Assembly: GCA_025055175.1 (NCBI GenBank)
Contig: JANWYT010000024.1
Location: forward strand, 1-64,000
Direction of reading: 5' to 3'
DNA length: 64,000 bases
Origin: Anaerolineae bacterium
GTDB lineage: Bacteria; Chloroflexota; Anaerolineae; Aggregatilineales; Phototrophicaceae
Part shown: positions 48,594 through 57,162 of the stretch, piece after piece
Layout: each line of letters starts with the position of its first letter
Numbering within the stretch: the first letter of the stretch is position 1
Program-made: the position numbers and the translations under genes
Notes under the pieces: model-generated
Database searches by the model: none
The model's input: the letters and a program-made list of their open reading frames with translations, nothing else
Told to the model about the DNA's origin: nothing

Positions 48594-49298
48594 GTGCGCG
48601 TCTACCTCATCCGCCATGCTCAATCCACCAACAACGTCCTCCAAGATGTGCGGGATCGCGTCGTCGATCCTGACCTGACCCCACTGGGCTATGAACAAGC
48701 TGAGACCCTAGCTTCTTGGTTGGCGCGGGCCACAGAACTCAAAGGCGAGCCGTTCGGCTTCACGCGACTCTTGGTCAGTCCCATGTGGCGCGCCTTGCTG
48801 ACGGCTCAGCCGCTCGCGCGCGCCTATAGTCTGCCTATGCACGTCGAGATCGATCTGCACGAAGTCGGCGGGATGTTCCTGGAGGATCGGGACACGGGGA
48901 TCATCACGGGCTACGGTGGCCTGACGCGCAGCACTATGCTAGAGCGCTTCGACAATCTGCACTTGCCCGACAGCGTGACGGAGCAGGGCTGGTGGAATCC
49001 GCAGATGGGCATGGAGAGCTACGCGCATGGCATTATGCGCGCGGTGCGCACTGCTCATAGGATAGTCCAGATGGCTCAGGATCACCCCCACGAACGTCTG
49101 GCCCTGGTCACGCACGGCGCGTTCATGGACTTGTTGGTGAAAGCTTTCTTGCACCAGCTGCCCACGCCAGAAACGACCCTGTTCTACGCTCACTACAACA
49201 CGGCCATCACTCGCCTAGACTTGCGCGAGGGCGACGGACTGCGCGTCCATTACCTGAATCGCGTCGATCATTTGCCGCTCGATAAACGTTCCTGGTGA
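48594..49298 (+). CDS. Histidine phosphatase superfamily protein (phosphoglycerate-mutase-like)
   Basis: A 234-residue phosphatase. The catalytic motif is YLIRHAQSTNN (RHA in place of RHG). The second histidine is in LALVTHGAFMDLL. LLVSPMWRALLTAQPLA carries the phosphate-binding Arg. A large insert between motifs (GGLTRSTMLERFDNLHLPDS) is typical of the wider PGM-like group. Substrates in this family range from sugar phosphates to cofactors and cannot be inferred. The start is a GTG at 48594. A short gene follows after 27 bases. Confidence 0.88.
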   Translation: MRVYLIRHAQSTNNVLQDVRDRVVDPDLTPLGYEQAETLASWLARATELKGEPFGFTRLLVSPMWRALLTAQPLARAYSLPMHVEIDLHEVGGMFLEDRDTGIITGYGGLTRSTMLERFDNLHLPDSVTEQGWWNPQMGMESYAHGIMRAVRTAHRIVQMAQDHPHERLALVTHGAFMDLLVKAFLHQLPTPETTLFYAHYNTAITRLDLREGDGLRVHYLNRVDHLPLDKRSW

Positions 49299-49325
49299 GC
49301 GCATTCCTTCTGAGGAGAGACGATC

Positions 49326-49559
49326 ATGAGCAGACATCACTTCATGTGGGCCGACGACAGCGGCGGCGTGCAGGGAGCCGTCCTCGACCTAGAGGCGGGC
49401 TGCATCCAATGGTTTGACCAGCCAGGCTGCGCCTGCGGCGAAGACGAGCAGTTCCAAAGTCTGAGCGACTTCATGGCCCAGGGCAGCGTCTATCTTAGTC
49501 CACCACCCGAAGTTGTGGCTGAGATTCGCGGACTGGTGGCTGCCCACCTGAGCCAGTGA
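49326..49559 (+). CDS. Small hypothetical protein
   Basis: A 77-residue acidic protein (FMWADDSGGVQGAVLDLEAG; PGCACGEDEQFQSLSDF). It carries a CxC pair. There is no membrane segment. GAGGAG lies about 11 bases before the ATG. It probably shares a transcript with the histidine phosphatase. No family is recognised. Confidence 0.6.
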   Translation: MSRHHFMWADDSGGVQGAVLDLEAGCIQWFDQPGCACGEDEQFQSLSDFMAQGSVYLSPPPEVVAEIRGLVAAHLSQ

Positions 49560-49581
49560 GCTGTCCGGTCGTCCTCAAAGC

Positions 49582-50448
49582 TCAGCGCGCCGTGAAGGCC
49601 AGCACAACCACGTTCTGTGCGCAATCAGCGCGGGTGCTGACGAGATATGCATCGCTGAGTGGCTGGCCTTGCGGGCTGAAGAGCTGGATGGTGTAGTCGC
49701 GGGCCAGTGGTGCGCTGGCCAGGGCCAACTCAAAGCCGCCCTCACCCCACTGCGGCGCGCTGCCGCTGAAGACCGTCTCATCGAAATCGGCGGCGCGCAC
49801 TCGCAAGCGGTAACCGTTGAGCGGCCTGCCCTGCGAGTCGCTGACCGTGCCGACCACGCTGGCCCAGGCACAGCCGCGCTCGTTAGTGTTGCCGATGTAC
49901 TGCAACTGTGCCGCTAGTTGGAAGACCATGCTCGCAGGCGCGCTGGGCTGTGGCTCAGGTGTGGCCGTCACCTGCACGTAGAAGACGGGCGGTGGCAGCG
50001 GATTGAGTGGGCTATAGGGATCAACCCACAGAATGGCGTAGACGACGACCAGGCCCAACGTACCGAGCAGGGCCAACGCTGTCACCAGGTTGTAACCCCA
50101 GACGGAGGGGACGGGCTTGGGCGGCACAGACGGCACAGCAGAGCGCAGATTGGGGCGCGTGCGCGCCGCGTCGGCCGACGGCTCATTTGGAAGATCATCT
50201 TCGGCGCGCAGGGGCGCAGGCGGCAGGGGCGGAAAGCGCTCTTCGCTGGGCGTCACCTTCAGACGCACAGCGTCATCGGGCAGCGACGAGAGGGCCGCCA
50301 AAGCCGCCGAGTCGTCGGGGTTGGGCAGCTTGGCCAGGAAGTCGGGCAAAGCTTCGGCTTCGCCCTGGGGCGCGGCTTGCTCTGGTGGGATGAGCGGGCC
50401 GCTGGGCTTGAGGCTGTCCTTGCGATCGCGACGGCCAATGCGGCGCAT
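49582..50448 (-). CDS. Membrane-anchored protein with an extracellular GCAW-type domain (paralogue 1)
   Basis: A 288-residue protein. A long polar N-terminal region (about 1-115, Pro/Ala/Asp-rich) precedes a single membrane helix (LVTALALLGTLGLVVVYAILW, about 121-141). A Pro-rich linker follows, then a ~115-residue domain beginning RGCAWASVVGTVSDSQG then RPLNGYRLRV and ending with a lone Cys in TRADCAQNVVVLAFT. The two Cys could form a disulfide. It is a paralogue of the gene just upstream and resembles that at 28684-29613. It is the last gene of the minus-strand operon that starts with the SbcC-like gene; 9 bases separate the paralogues. The function is unknown. Confidence 0.7.
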   Translation of the reverse strand: MRRIGRRDRKDSLKPSGPLIPPEQAAPQGEAEALPDFLAKLPNPDDSAALAALSSLPDDAVRLKVTPSEERFPPLPPAPLRAEDDLPNEPSADAARTRPNLRSAVPSVPPKPVPSVWGYNLVTALALLGTLGLVVVYAILWVDPYSPLNPLPPPVFYVQVTATPEPQPSAPASMVFQLAAQLQYIGNTNERGCAWASVVGTVSDSQGRPLNGYRLRVRAADFDETVFSGSAPQWGEGGFELALASAPLARDYTIQLFSPQGQPLSDAYLVSTRADCAQNVVVLAFTAR

Positions 50449-50457
50449 GGCACAAGC

Positions 50458-51288
50458 TCAGCGAATCTCGCGCTGCTGCACGAAGTTGAGGATGGCCAGG
50501 TTGCCCTCGCAGGCGTTGGGGAACTGCACCTGGATCAGGTCGGAGACGGGCGTGCCGTTGACCGTCTCTAGGCGCACGAAGAACAGCTGTGGGCTGATCC
50601 CCGTGCCGACGACGACTTCCCAACCAGTGTTCAGGCCGTTGGCGCCGGTAGTGCCGTAAAATGAATTGCTGCCGACGGGCGCGACGCGATCCAGGTTGTT
50701 GTTGAAGACGCGCACCTGCAAACGCCCATTGAAGGGCTGGCCATCCAGGCCGATGACCTGCCCGCCCAGGCCCTGCCAAGCGCAGCCCGCCGCGTTGGCG
50801 AAGTTGGGGGCGAAGCGCACTGCTTCACGTAAACCGAAGACGAAGGGCGAGACGCTAGGCGTGAACGTCGGCGTCGCGCCCGTCGGCGTCTCGGTGGGAG
50901 TGGGTGTGTCGGTGGCCGCCGGCGTGAAAGTGAGGCTGGGCGTGAAGGTGGGCGCCGGCGTGTCGGTGATGGTGGGCGTTGGGGTGGGCGTCTCGGTCTC
51001 CGTCGGCGTTGGGGTGGGCGTCTCGGTCTCCGTCGGCGTGAAGGTGAAGGTAGGTGGCAACGGCGTGCGCGTGGGACGCGGCGTCTCTGACGGGGTGGGC
51101 AAGAGGGTGGGCGTGCGCGTGGGGATGAGCAGGGCAGCGACGGCGGTCAGCTGGGCCTCGCTGGGCGGCGGGGGCGGGCTGAGCAAGACGACGACCACGC
51201 CGACGATGACCGCCACTGTTCCGATCAAGGACAGGGCGGTGATGATGTTGTAGCAGCCTGCACCACTGCTTCTCCTGCTTCGTGCCAT
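50458..51288 (-). CDS. Membrane-anchored protein with a Thr/Pro stalk and GCAW-type domain (paralogue 2)
   Basis: A 276-residue protein. A short basic N-terminus leads to one membrane helix (IITALSLIGTVAVIVGVVVVL, about 15-35). The stalk (about 50-140) is a Thr/Pro/Glu repeat, part of which is an exact 30-bp tandem duplication. The outer domain (about 150-276) begins AAGCAWQGLGGQVIGLDGQP and ends with a Cys in FPNACEGNLAILNFV. It shares the layout of paralogue 1. It may be a surface sensor or adhesin. The gap to the upstream foldase gene is 23 bases. Confidence 0.7.
   Translation of the reverse strand: MARSRRSSGAGCYNIITALSLIGTVAVIVGVVVVLLSPPPPPSEAQLTAVAALLIPTRTPTLLPTPSETPRPTRTPLPPTFTFTPTETETPTPTPTETETPTPTPTITDTPAPTFTPSLTFTPAATDTPTPTETPTGATPTFTPSVSPFVFGLREAVRFAPNFANAAGCAWQGLGGQVIGLDGQPFNGRLQVRVFNNNLDRVAPVGSNSFYGTTGANGLNTGWEVVVGTGISPQLFFVRLETVNGTPVSDLIQVQFPNACEGNLAILNFVQQREIR
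50975..51034. repeat. Two exact 30-bp tandem copies coding a Thr/Pro/Glu stalk
   Basis: The unit starting ggcgttggggtgggcgtctc is present twice with no mismatch, encoding TETETPTPTP in each copy. The length is a multiple of three, so the frame holds. Slippage could lengthen or shorten the stalk. Confidence 0.9.
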
Positions 51289-51311
51289 CGCGTGTCACTC
51301 TCCAGGGTCAA

Positions 51312-52190
51312 TCATTGGACAATTTCGATCTGTGCGGCGCGCCACTGCGCCTCCAGCCAGCGGTTGTAGCGGCTCTCCATCAGCACTGCCAGGCGCTCTG
51401 GCTCAATCGCGCGCTGCTGACGATCCAGGACTTGCAGGACGTGGTAGCCCAAGCTGCTGGGGATAGGGCCAGCCGTCGCCCCGACTTCCAACGAGAAGGC
51501 CACCTCGGCCAGGCGACCATCCAGCAACTCCTCTTGGGTGAACCAACCCAGCAGGCCACCATCGTCGCGGGTGCTGGCGTCCTGAGAGAACTGGCGGGCC
51601 AGCGCGCCGAAGTCAGCGCCGTTCTGGAGCTGGGCGAGGACGCTCTTGGCCTCGCCTTCCGTCTTGACCAGGATATGACGAGCCTGTACCTGCAAGACTT
51701 CTTGGCTCAAATCGGCGAAGATGAGGTCGCGCAAGCGCTGCGTCAGCAAGGCGTCGTACTGCGCTGCCAAGAAGTCAGCTTCGCTGAGCTGGTTGAGTCT
51801 CAGGTAGTCTTCCCAGGCAGCCTTGTTAGGCATGGCGCCCTTGATCTTGAGCAGCTCAGCCATCGCCTCAGCTTCGCTGACTTGGATGTTGGCCTGAGCG
51901 GCAGCCTGGCGGATGAGTTCCTGTTCGATGAGCGAGTCTAGCAGACGGGCGCGCAGCAGAGCAACTTCCTGCGGCAGCAAGTTCAAGCCCTGAGTGCGCT
52001 GAGCCACGAGCTGTTCATAAGCCGTACGAGGGATGACGACGCCGTTCACGCGGGCCACCGCGTCATCGGCAAGAGCAGTCTGGGCTGGTGCTGCGCCTTC
52101 TTGCGACGTCGAACCAGCAGCTTGTGGGCCGCAGGCGACCAGCAGCGAAGCGAGCAGAATGAAGACGAGAGGGCGCATGAGCGTAGCCAT
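51312..52190 (-). CDS. Lipoprotein peptidyl-prolyl isomerase (PrsA/SurA type)
   Basis: A 292-residue exported foldase. The signal peptide ends in a lipobox (LASLLVAC, Cys20 lipidated). A SurA-like helical N-domain follows (ALLRARLLDSLIEQELIRQAA). The parvulin domain covers about residues 165-260: VQARHILVKTEGEAKSVLAQ, FGALARQFSQDAST, DDGGLLGWFTQEELLDG, LGYHVLQVLDRQ. The C-terminal helix caps the N-domain. It probably assists folding of secreted proteins, including perhaps the anchored proteins encoded after it in the same run. Confidence 0.9.
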   Translation of the reverse strand: MATLMRPLVFILLASLLVACGPQAAGSTSQEGAAPAQTALADDAVARVNGVVIPRTAYEQLVAQRTQGLNLLPQEVALLRARLLDSLIEQELIRQAAAQANIQVSEAEAMAELLKIKGAMPNKAAWEDYLRLNQLSEADFLAAQYDALLTQRLRDLIFADLSQEVLQVQARHILVKTEGEAKSVLAQLQNGADFGALARQFSQDASTRDDGGLLGWFTQEELLDGRLAEVAFSLEVGATAGPIPSSLGYHVLQVLDRQQRAIEPERLAVLMESRYNRWLEAQWRAAQIEIVQ

Positions 52191-52242
52191 CTGGAGTGAA
52201 GATTTGCACTGCCGTCATTGTAATATGAGCCTGCTCTACGCG

Positions 52243-52683
52243 CTACCACCGATAGGGCGGCGGTTCGTCGTCGTCAGATAGAGGCGGGGATGAACTAGGC
52301 GGGTCGAACAGAGTCCGTTGCGTCAGGACGTCCAGGCCATGCGCCGCCAGAAGGCGCAGCACCAGCGGCGTGCGTTGACCGCGCACGGCCTGCTCTTGGG
52401 CGAATTGGATGGGCGACTTGGCGGCTTTTTGGCGGTTGCAGGGCCAACAGGCCAGGGCCAAATTGGCCAGGACATGTGCGCCACCGCGCGCCAGCGGTTG
52501 CACGTGATCCACTTCGAAATCGACGCGGCGCAGGTCAGCGCCGCACCAGGCGCAACGTCCGCCGCTGTCCAGGATCAGATGACGCAGGTCGTCGAGTTGA
52601 ATTTGTCCCCCACCGGCCCGCTGATTGAGGGCGGCGGCGTAGCGGGCCAGAGAGTCGGCGTCTAGGAAGTCGTCGTAACGCAT
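52243..52683 (-). CDS. HNH endonuclease directly after the SbcC-like gene
   Basis: A 146-residue protein with a zinc-binding HNH core. Two CxxC pairs (Cys44/Cys47 in RCAWCGAD; Cys79/Cys82 in ACWPCNRQK) bracket the catalytic VDHVQPLARGG (His60) and Asn74, with Asn83 as the last motif residue. The N-terminal 30 residues (DFLDADSLARYAAALNQRAG) and the acidic Pro/Ser tail are of unknown role. It begins 5 bases after the SbcC-like gene, so it is almost certainly co-translated. HNH proteins cut or nick DNA. The pairing is discussed in the findings. Confidence 0.88.
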   Translation of the reverse strand: MRYDDFLDADSLARYAAALNQRAGGGQIQLDDLRHLILDSGGRCAWCGADLRRVDFEVDHVQPLARGGAHVLANLALACWPCNRQKAAKSPIQFAQEQAVRGQRTPLVLRLLAAHGLDVLTQRTLFDPPSSSPPLSDDDEPPPYRW

Positions 52684-52688
52684 GGCGC

Positions 52689-55235
52689 TCAGCCCAAACT
52701 CACGCGGCTGCCATGTGGCGTCTTGTCCACCTGGATGTGCAGTGGGAAGGCGTCGCGCAGCTCTTCGATATGGGTGATGACCAGGATCAACTCGAAGCGA
52801 TCCTGCACTACGTTCAAGATGTCGATCAGCTTGGCGCGTCCGTCGGCATCCTGCGTGCCGAAGCCTTCATCGATGAACAAGGTGCGCAGGTGGGCGCCGG
52901 CGCGCTGAGCCAGCACCTCCGAGAGAGCCACGCGCAGGGCAAAGTTGATCCTGAAGGACTCGCCACCGCTGTACAGCTCGTAAGGGCGCGTGCCGAGTTC
53001 ATCAGCAATCTCAATCTCCAGCGTCTCGACGGCCTTGCCCTCTTGGGTCTGGCGTTCCGTCTTGAGCATGAGGTGCATACGACCATCAGTCATGCGACTG
53101 AGGTAGTCGTTGGCGCGCGCCTCTAGTTGGGGGATGACGGCTTCGATAATCATCAGCGGCACGCCGTTCTTGCCGAAGGCATCGCGCAGCTGCTGATAGA
53201 GTCCCTGCTCGTGATCGGCGCGGGCGCGTTCCTCTTCCAGGCGAGCGCGCTTCTCGCGGATAGCATGGAGGGCTTTCAGCTCTTGCTGGGCAGTGGTCAG
53301 ACGGCTGTAGGCTTTGTCCCTGGCGCTGCTACACTCTTGGACAGCGCGTAAGCGCAGCTCGCGCTCTTTCAGGCGGGCGACGTGGCGGGCGGCTTCGGCT
53401 TCCCAGCGGCGCACAGCTTCCGCTTCGCGGGCGATGACTTCTTCCAGGCGAGCCAGGCGAGCGGCGTATTCTTGCTGGCGGGCCTGCTCGTGGGGCAGGC
53501 TCTCGCGGGCGATGGCCAGCTGCTGGTGTTGGTCTTCGTACTGGCGGAAGCGCTGCAAATCGGCGCGCTGCTGCTCGTGGAGCTTGGCGTCGTAGCCCAG
53601 GGCAGCTTCCTCAGCTTGCAGTGCAGCCAAGCGAGCGCGAATTTCCTGGCCGTAGTCGCCAGCTTCTAGGCGAACCAGGAGAGCGGCGCGCTGGCCGTCC
53701 AACTCGGCCAGGCGAGCGCGGGCTTGTCGAGCTGCTTCGACCTGTTGGCTGAGCGTCCCCAGGCGCACGCGCAGCTTGCCCAACTCGGTCAGCTGTTGAG
53801 CCAGGCGTCTCTGTTCAGCGTCGTCGCGCTTGATGGCAGCTTTGGCCTGAGCGATGGCAGTCTTCAAATCCTGGTAGTCTTCGCGCAAAGCTTCGCGCTC
53901 GGCCTTTAACTCGGCCAGCTTGGCCAGGCGGTGGTCTTCGCTGAGCGTTTGACCGCAAAAAGGACAGACAGCCTGGGCCTGCTCCAGGTCTTCAATGCGC
54001 TTAGCTAGGGCCTTGCCATCCTTCTCCACTTGGGCGAAGCGCTGTTCGGCGCTGGCCAGGGCTTCGCGCTGCTGGCTGATAGCAGCTTGCAGGGCCTTCT
54101 CGCGGACGTCGTCGGCTTCTAGTTGGGCGACTTGCTGCTGAAGCTTGGCCAGAGCTTGGGCGCTATCGTCGCTGAGCTGCTTGCGCAGGCTGGCCATCTC
54201 ACCATCCAGGGCGGCACGCTGCGCGTCCAGCTCAGCGCGAGCCTGGGCCAGCAAGCGTTCTTGCTGACTGCGCTGTTCTCTCAGGGCGCTGAGTTGGCGG
54301 AATTTCTCGTTCAAGGCCGCGTCCTGATCCAGGGCGGCGCGGTAGGCGGCGTGAGCGGCTTCGATGCTGGCAGCGTTGGCCAGCACAGCCTGGTAGCGTT
54401 CGATCATGGCCTGAGAGTCTTGGAAGCGCCGGCGCGTCTCGTCGGCGTCGCGCTGGGCGTCAGCTTGGCGGCGCTGAGCATCGCGCTGCTGGTCTTGGGC
54501 CGCCTTGAGGTCGGCATCGGCACTTTGGACTTCTTCTAGGCGGGCCTGGGCCGCTTCTAGTTCAGCCTGAGCCACCTGGTAATCGGCCTGGGCCGTTTGC
54601 AGTTCGGCTTGGTGCTGAGGCTCGCGGGCTAGCTCTTCATCCCATTCGCGCGCGCGCATTTGACGGGCCGCCTGCTCTTGCCTGATCCGATCTATCTCGG
54701 CTTTGGCGCGTTCTTCATAGTCGCGCCAACGGGCCAGGCCCAACATCTCGCTCAGTAATTCCTTGCGCTTGGCGGGTTGCAGCAGCATGAACGAATCGGC
54801 GCGACCCTGCTGCAAGAAAGCTGAGGCGATGAAGGTGTCGTAGTCCAGGCGCAGGATGGCGTTGATCTTGACCTGGGTGTCACGGGCGTTTGGCTCGCTG
54901 ATGTCGTTCCAACTGCTCTGATGCTGGCGCACGAACAGGCTCAGGCTGGCGGCGCGCTTGCTGCGCGCCTTGCGCCGTTCCACGCGGTAGACGTTGCCCT
55001 CCTGCTCAAAGTCTAGGAGGACGGCCAGCTCTTCTTGGCCCTGGTGGATGAGGTCTTCTAGGCGACTGGCGCGGGCCTTGCCCCACAACCCATAGGTGAT
55101 GGCGTCCAGGATGGAACTCTTGCCTGCTCCGTTCGCGCCCACCAGACAGGCTAAATGCACCCCCTCCAGCAGCAGCGGGTCGGGGTTGCGGTAGGCTAGG
55201 AAGTTCTTCATCTCCAGGCGCAGTGGGATCATCAA
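52689..55235 (-). CDS. SbcC/Rad50-like SMC-family ATPase
   Basis: An 848-residue ABC-type ATPase. The N-terminal half-site starts MIPLRLEMKNFLAYRN with Walker A GANGAGKSSILDAI. A Rad50-like region follows (RLEDLIHQGQEE; FLQQGRADSFMLLQPAKRKE). Long coiled coils flank a zinc-hook CPFC motif (Cys424/Cys427), almost exactly at mid-protein. The C-terminal half has the ABC signature LYSGGESFRINFALRVAL and Walker B LRTLFIDEGFGTQD. Known SbcC works with the nuclease SbcD (MRE11-like), but no sbcD is adjacent; an HNH nuclease gene is. It could use an unlinked SbcD. A TATAAT lies 31 bases upstream. Confidence 0.92.
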   Translation of the reverse strand: MMIPLRLEMKNFLAYRNPDPLLLEGVHLACLVGANGAGKSSILDAITYGLWGKARASRLEDLIHQGQEELAVLLDFEQEGNVYRVERRKARSKRAASLSLFVRQHQSSWNDISEPNARDTQVKINAILRLDYDTFIASAFLQQGRADSFMLLQPAKRKELLSEMLGLARWRDYEERAKAEIDRIRQEQAARQMRAREWDEELAREPQHQAELQTAQADYQVAQAELEAAQARLEEVQSADADLKAAQDQQRDAQRRQADAQRDADETRRRFQDSQAMIERYQAVLANAASIEAAHAAYRAALDQDAALNEKFRQLSALREQRSQQERLLAQARAELDAQRAALDGEMASLRKQLSDDSAQALAKLQQQVAQLEADDVREKALQAAISQQREALASAEQRFAQVEKDGKALAKRIEDLEQAQAVCPFCGQTLSEDHRLAKLAELKAEREALREDYQDLKTAIAQAKAAIKRDDAEQRRLAQQLTELGKLRVRLGTLSQQVEAARQARARLAELDGQRAALLVRLEAGDYGQEIRARLAALQAEEAALGYDAKLHEQQRADLQRFRQYEDQHQQLAIARESLPHEQARQQEYAARLARLEEVIAREAEAVRRWEAEAARHVARLKERELRLRAVQECSSARDKAYSRLTTAQQELKALHAIREKRARLEEERARADHEQGLYQQLRDAFGKNGVPLMIIEAVIPQLEARANDYLSRMTDGRMHLMLKTERQTQEGKAVETLEIEIADELGTRPYELYSGGESFRINFALRVALSEVLAQRAGAHLRTLFIDEGFGTQDADGRAKLIDILNVVQDRFELILVITHIEELRDAFPLHIQVDKTPHGSRVSLG

Positions 55236-55265
55236 CGTTTCTCCAGGGCGGCGGCACAGGACTAG

Positions 55266-55271
55266 ATTATA
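55266..55271 (-). promoter_or_regulatory. Candidate -10 (TATAAT) for the SbcC-HNH run
   Basis: On the minus strand TATAAT lies 31 bases before the SbcC-like start, in the 124-base gap after cysE. No good -35 is seen. Confidence 0.4.
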
Positions 55272-55359
55272 GCCACAAACGCGGGTCTACACCCAGGCTG
55301 AGTCGGCCTCGTATGTGGGCCAGGCTCAGACGAGGTGAGTGAGCCTGTGCTGAGCTGCT

Positions 55360-56097
55360 CTAGATGACGTAATCGCTGGCAGCGCCGAGTTGGGCTTGTT
55401 CCCGTTCCTGAGCCTGAAGCTGAGCTTCAATGCGCTCGATGCGCGCCAGAGCCACCTCCAAGCGTTCGGAGAGGACGTCAGGAAGGACGTTGTGCTGCAA
55501 ATCGGGCGCGCTGCTGCTGCCCTTGCCCACTTCCTTGCCGGGTATGCCGACGACGACGGCGTTTGGGCCGACGTCGCGGATGACGACGGCGTTAGCGCCA
55601 ATGCGGCTGTTGGCGCCGATGGTGATCGCCCCCAGGATTTTCGCTCCAGCGCCGACGACGACGCCCTGTTCCAGGGTGGGATGGCGCTTGCCACGCGCCA
55701 AGCTGACGCCGCCCAGCGTCACGCCGTGATACAGCGTCACATCGTCGCCGACTTCCGCCGTCTCGCCGATGACGACGCCCATGCCGTGATCGATGAAGAC
55801 GCGCCGCCCGATGCGCGCTGCTGGGTGAATCTCGATGCCTGTCCACCAGCGCGCCAGATAGGCCACTGCGTGGGCCAGCAAGCGCCGCTGCCTCTGCCAC
55901 AGGGCATGGGCCAGGCGATGCAGCCACAGGGCATGCAGGCCTGCATAGAACAGGACGACCTGAGCGCGGCTGTACGCCGCCGGGTCGCGCTCTAGCACAG
56001 AGCGCACGTCTTCGCGGATGATGGCCCGCGCTGTCTGCCACCAACTGGCAGCACGACGGCGCAGCTGAGATGAATGGAGCGATGGAGACGACGCCAT
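55360..56097 (-). CDS. cysE: Serine O-acetyltransferase
   Basis: First committed step of cysteine synthesis (serine + acetyl-CoA to O-acetylserine). The helical N-domain includes [14 protein letters not shown] and [11 protein letters not shown]. The left-handed beta-helix follows with hexapeptide repeats: [47 protein letters not shown], and the C-terminal [10 protein letters not shown]. The catalytic His/Asp lie in DHGMGVVIG. After the helix is an extra ~45-residue charged coiled tail ([17 protein letters not shown]-like). At 245 residues it is normal. It should act with the cysteine synthase at 63031. Confidence 0.94.
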   Translation of the reverse strand: MASSPSLHSSQLRRRAASWWQTARAIIREDVRSVLERDPAAYSRAQVVLFYAGLHALWLHRLAHALWQRQRRLLAHAVAYLARWWTGIEIHPAARIGRRVFIDHGMGVVIGETAEVGDDVTLYHGVTLGGVSLARGKRHPTLEQGVVVGAGAKILGAITIGANSRIGANAVVIRDVGPNAVVVGIPGKEVGKGSSSAPDLQHNVLPDVLSERLEVALARIERIEAQLQAQEREQAQLGAASDYVI

Positions 56098-56167
56098 ACG
56101 AGCCTAGACCTTTCGGACAAGTGAGTGAGCTTAGTATAGGCTCGTTGGATGTCTGCGCACAGGCGTT

Positions 56168-56971
56168 TTAGTCGGGCAACAGGGCTTTCATGCGATTCTG
56201 AATGAAGCGTGTGGCCCGCAGCGGACTCAGGCGATAGTGCAGGTTCATCATCTTGGAGTCGTTGCCTACGTAAACCTGGAAGGCATCGCGTTTCATGCCG
56301 TCGATAATAGCTGCAGCGGCGGCCTCTGGCGAGGTCTGGGGCAAGCTCGATTCGGACTGAGAGGGAGCAGGCTGGCGTACAGTCACCCCAGAGTTCTGGG
56401 TGATGTTGGTCGTGACTGCGCCTGGGAAGACCACCGTCACCCGCACGTTCGTCCTGCTCAGCTCCGCGTACAGCCCCTCGCTCAACAGCTTGACGGCGGC
56501 CTTTGACGCGCCGTACAAGCTCTGGCCCGGCACAGGGAAGAAGCCGCCCATACTGGAGATGTTGACGATGTGAGCTTCGGGGCGCTTGAGCAAGTGGGGC
56601 AAGAAGGTCTTGACCATGTAAATGACGCCGTACAGGTTGACGTTCAGCACGCGCTCAATCGCCTCGTAGGGCAGGTCATTCACGCGCAAGAAGGGTTGGA
56701 TAATGCCGGCGTTGTTGATGACGCCGTCCACGACGCCGTGTGCAGCGATCACCTGCTCTGGCAGGGCTTCTACGGCCTGTCGATCCGCCACGCTCAGGAC
56801 GTGCAGCGAGAGCTTGTCCGACGCGGCCAAACGCGCTGTCTCGCCTAGCGCTTCAGCGTTCAAATCGACGGCGGCGACGCGCGCCCCTGCGGCGAGGAGT
56901 TGGAGGCTGAGTTGGCGGCCTATGCCGCTACCAGCGCCAGTGACGACGATCACGCGGTTGTTGGGGTTCAT
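56168..56971 (-). CDS. Classical short-chain dehydrogenase/reductase
   Basis: A 267-residue SDR with all classical motifs: TGAGSGIGRQ, AVDLNAEAL (an NAD-type acidic residue after the second strand), NNAGI, NVNLYGVIYMV, ISSMGGFFPVPGQSLYGASKAA with the Ser-Tyr-Lys triad, and FPGAVTTN. The last ~60 residues (MMNLHYRLSPLRATRFIQNRM) are basic and could contact membranes. Related proteins include acyl or polyol dehydrogenases, so the substrate is open. It lies 70 bases upstream of cysE on the same strand and is divergent from the dehydrogenase at 57163. Confidence 0.88.
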   Translation of the reverse strand: MNPNNRVIVVTGAGSGIGRQLSLQLLAAGARVAAVDLNAEALGETARLAASDKLSLHVLSVADRQAVEALPEQVIAAHGVVDGVINNAGIIQPFLRVNDLPYEAIERVLNVNLYGVIYMVKTFLPHLLKRPEAHIVNISSMGGFFPVPGQSLYGASKAAVKLLSEGLYAELSRTNVRVTVVFPGAVTTNITQNSGVTVRQPAPSQSESSLPQTSPEAAAAAIIDGMKRDAFQVYVGNDSKMMNLHYRLSPLRATRFIQNRMKALLPD

Positions 56972-57162
56972 CTTGGCCTACTTTCTTGGCTTGATTGATA
57001 AATCAGAAGCGGGCAGGGCGCAAGTTCCGTTTACACTGTACCACCAGCCTGGGGTTGGTCTTAAACCCAACCAGTCCGGGTCGGAGAGTATCGCAATTCG
57101 GGGGCGCTTGTGTCACAATAGCTGCAGTCACAACCCTAAGAAACACACACGAGGCGAATGCC

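Noticed and set aside
49918-50571. 217-codon plus-strand frame spanning the paralogue genes
   Set aside because: It crosses two real minus-strand genes and their 9-base junction, and reads as low-complexity His/Gly/Arg-rich sequence.
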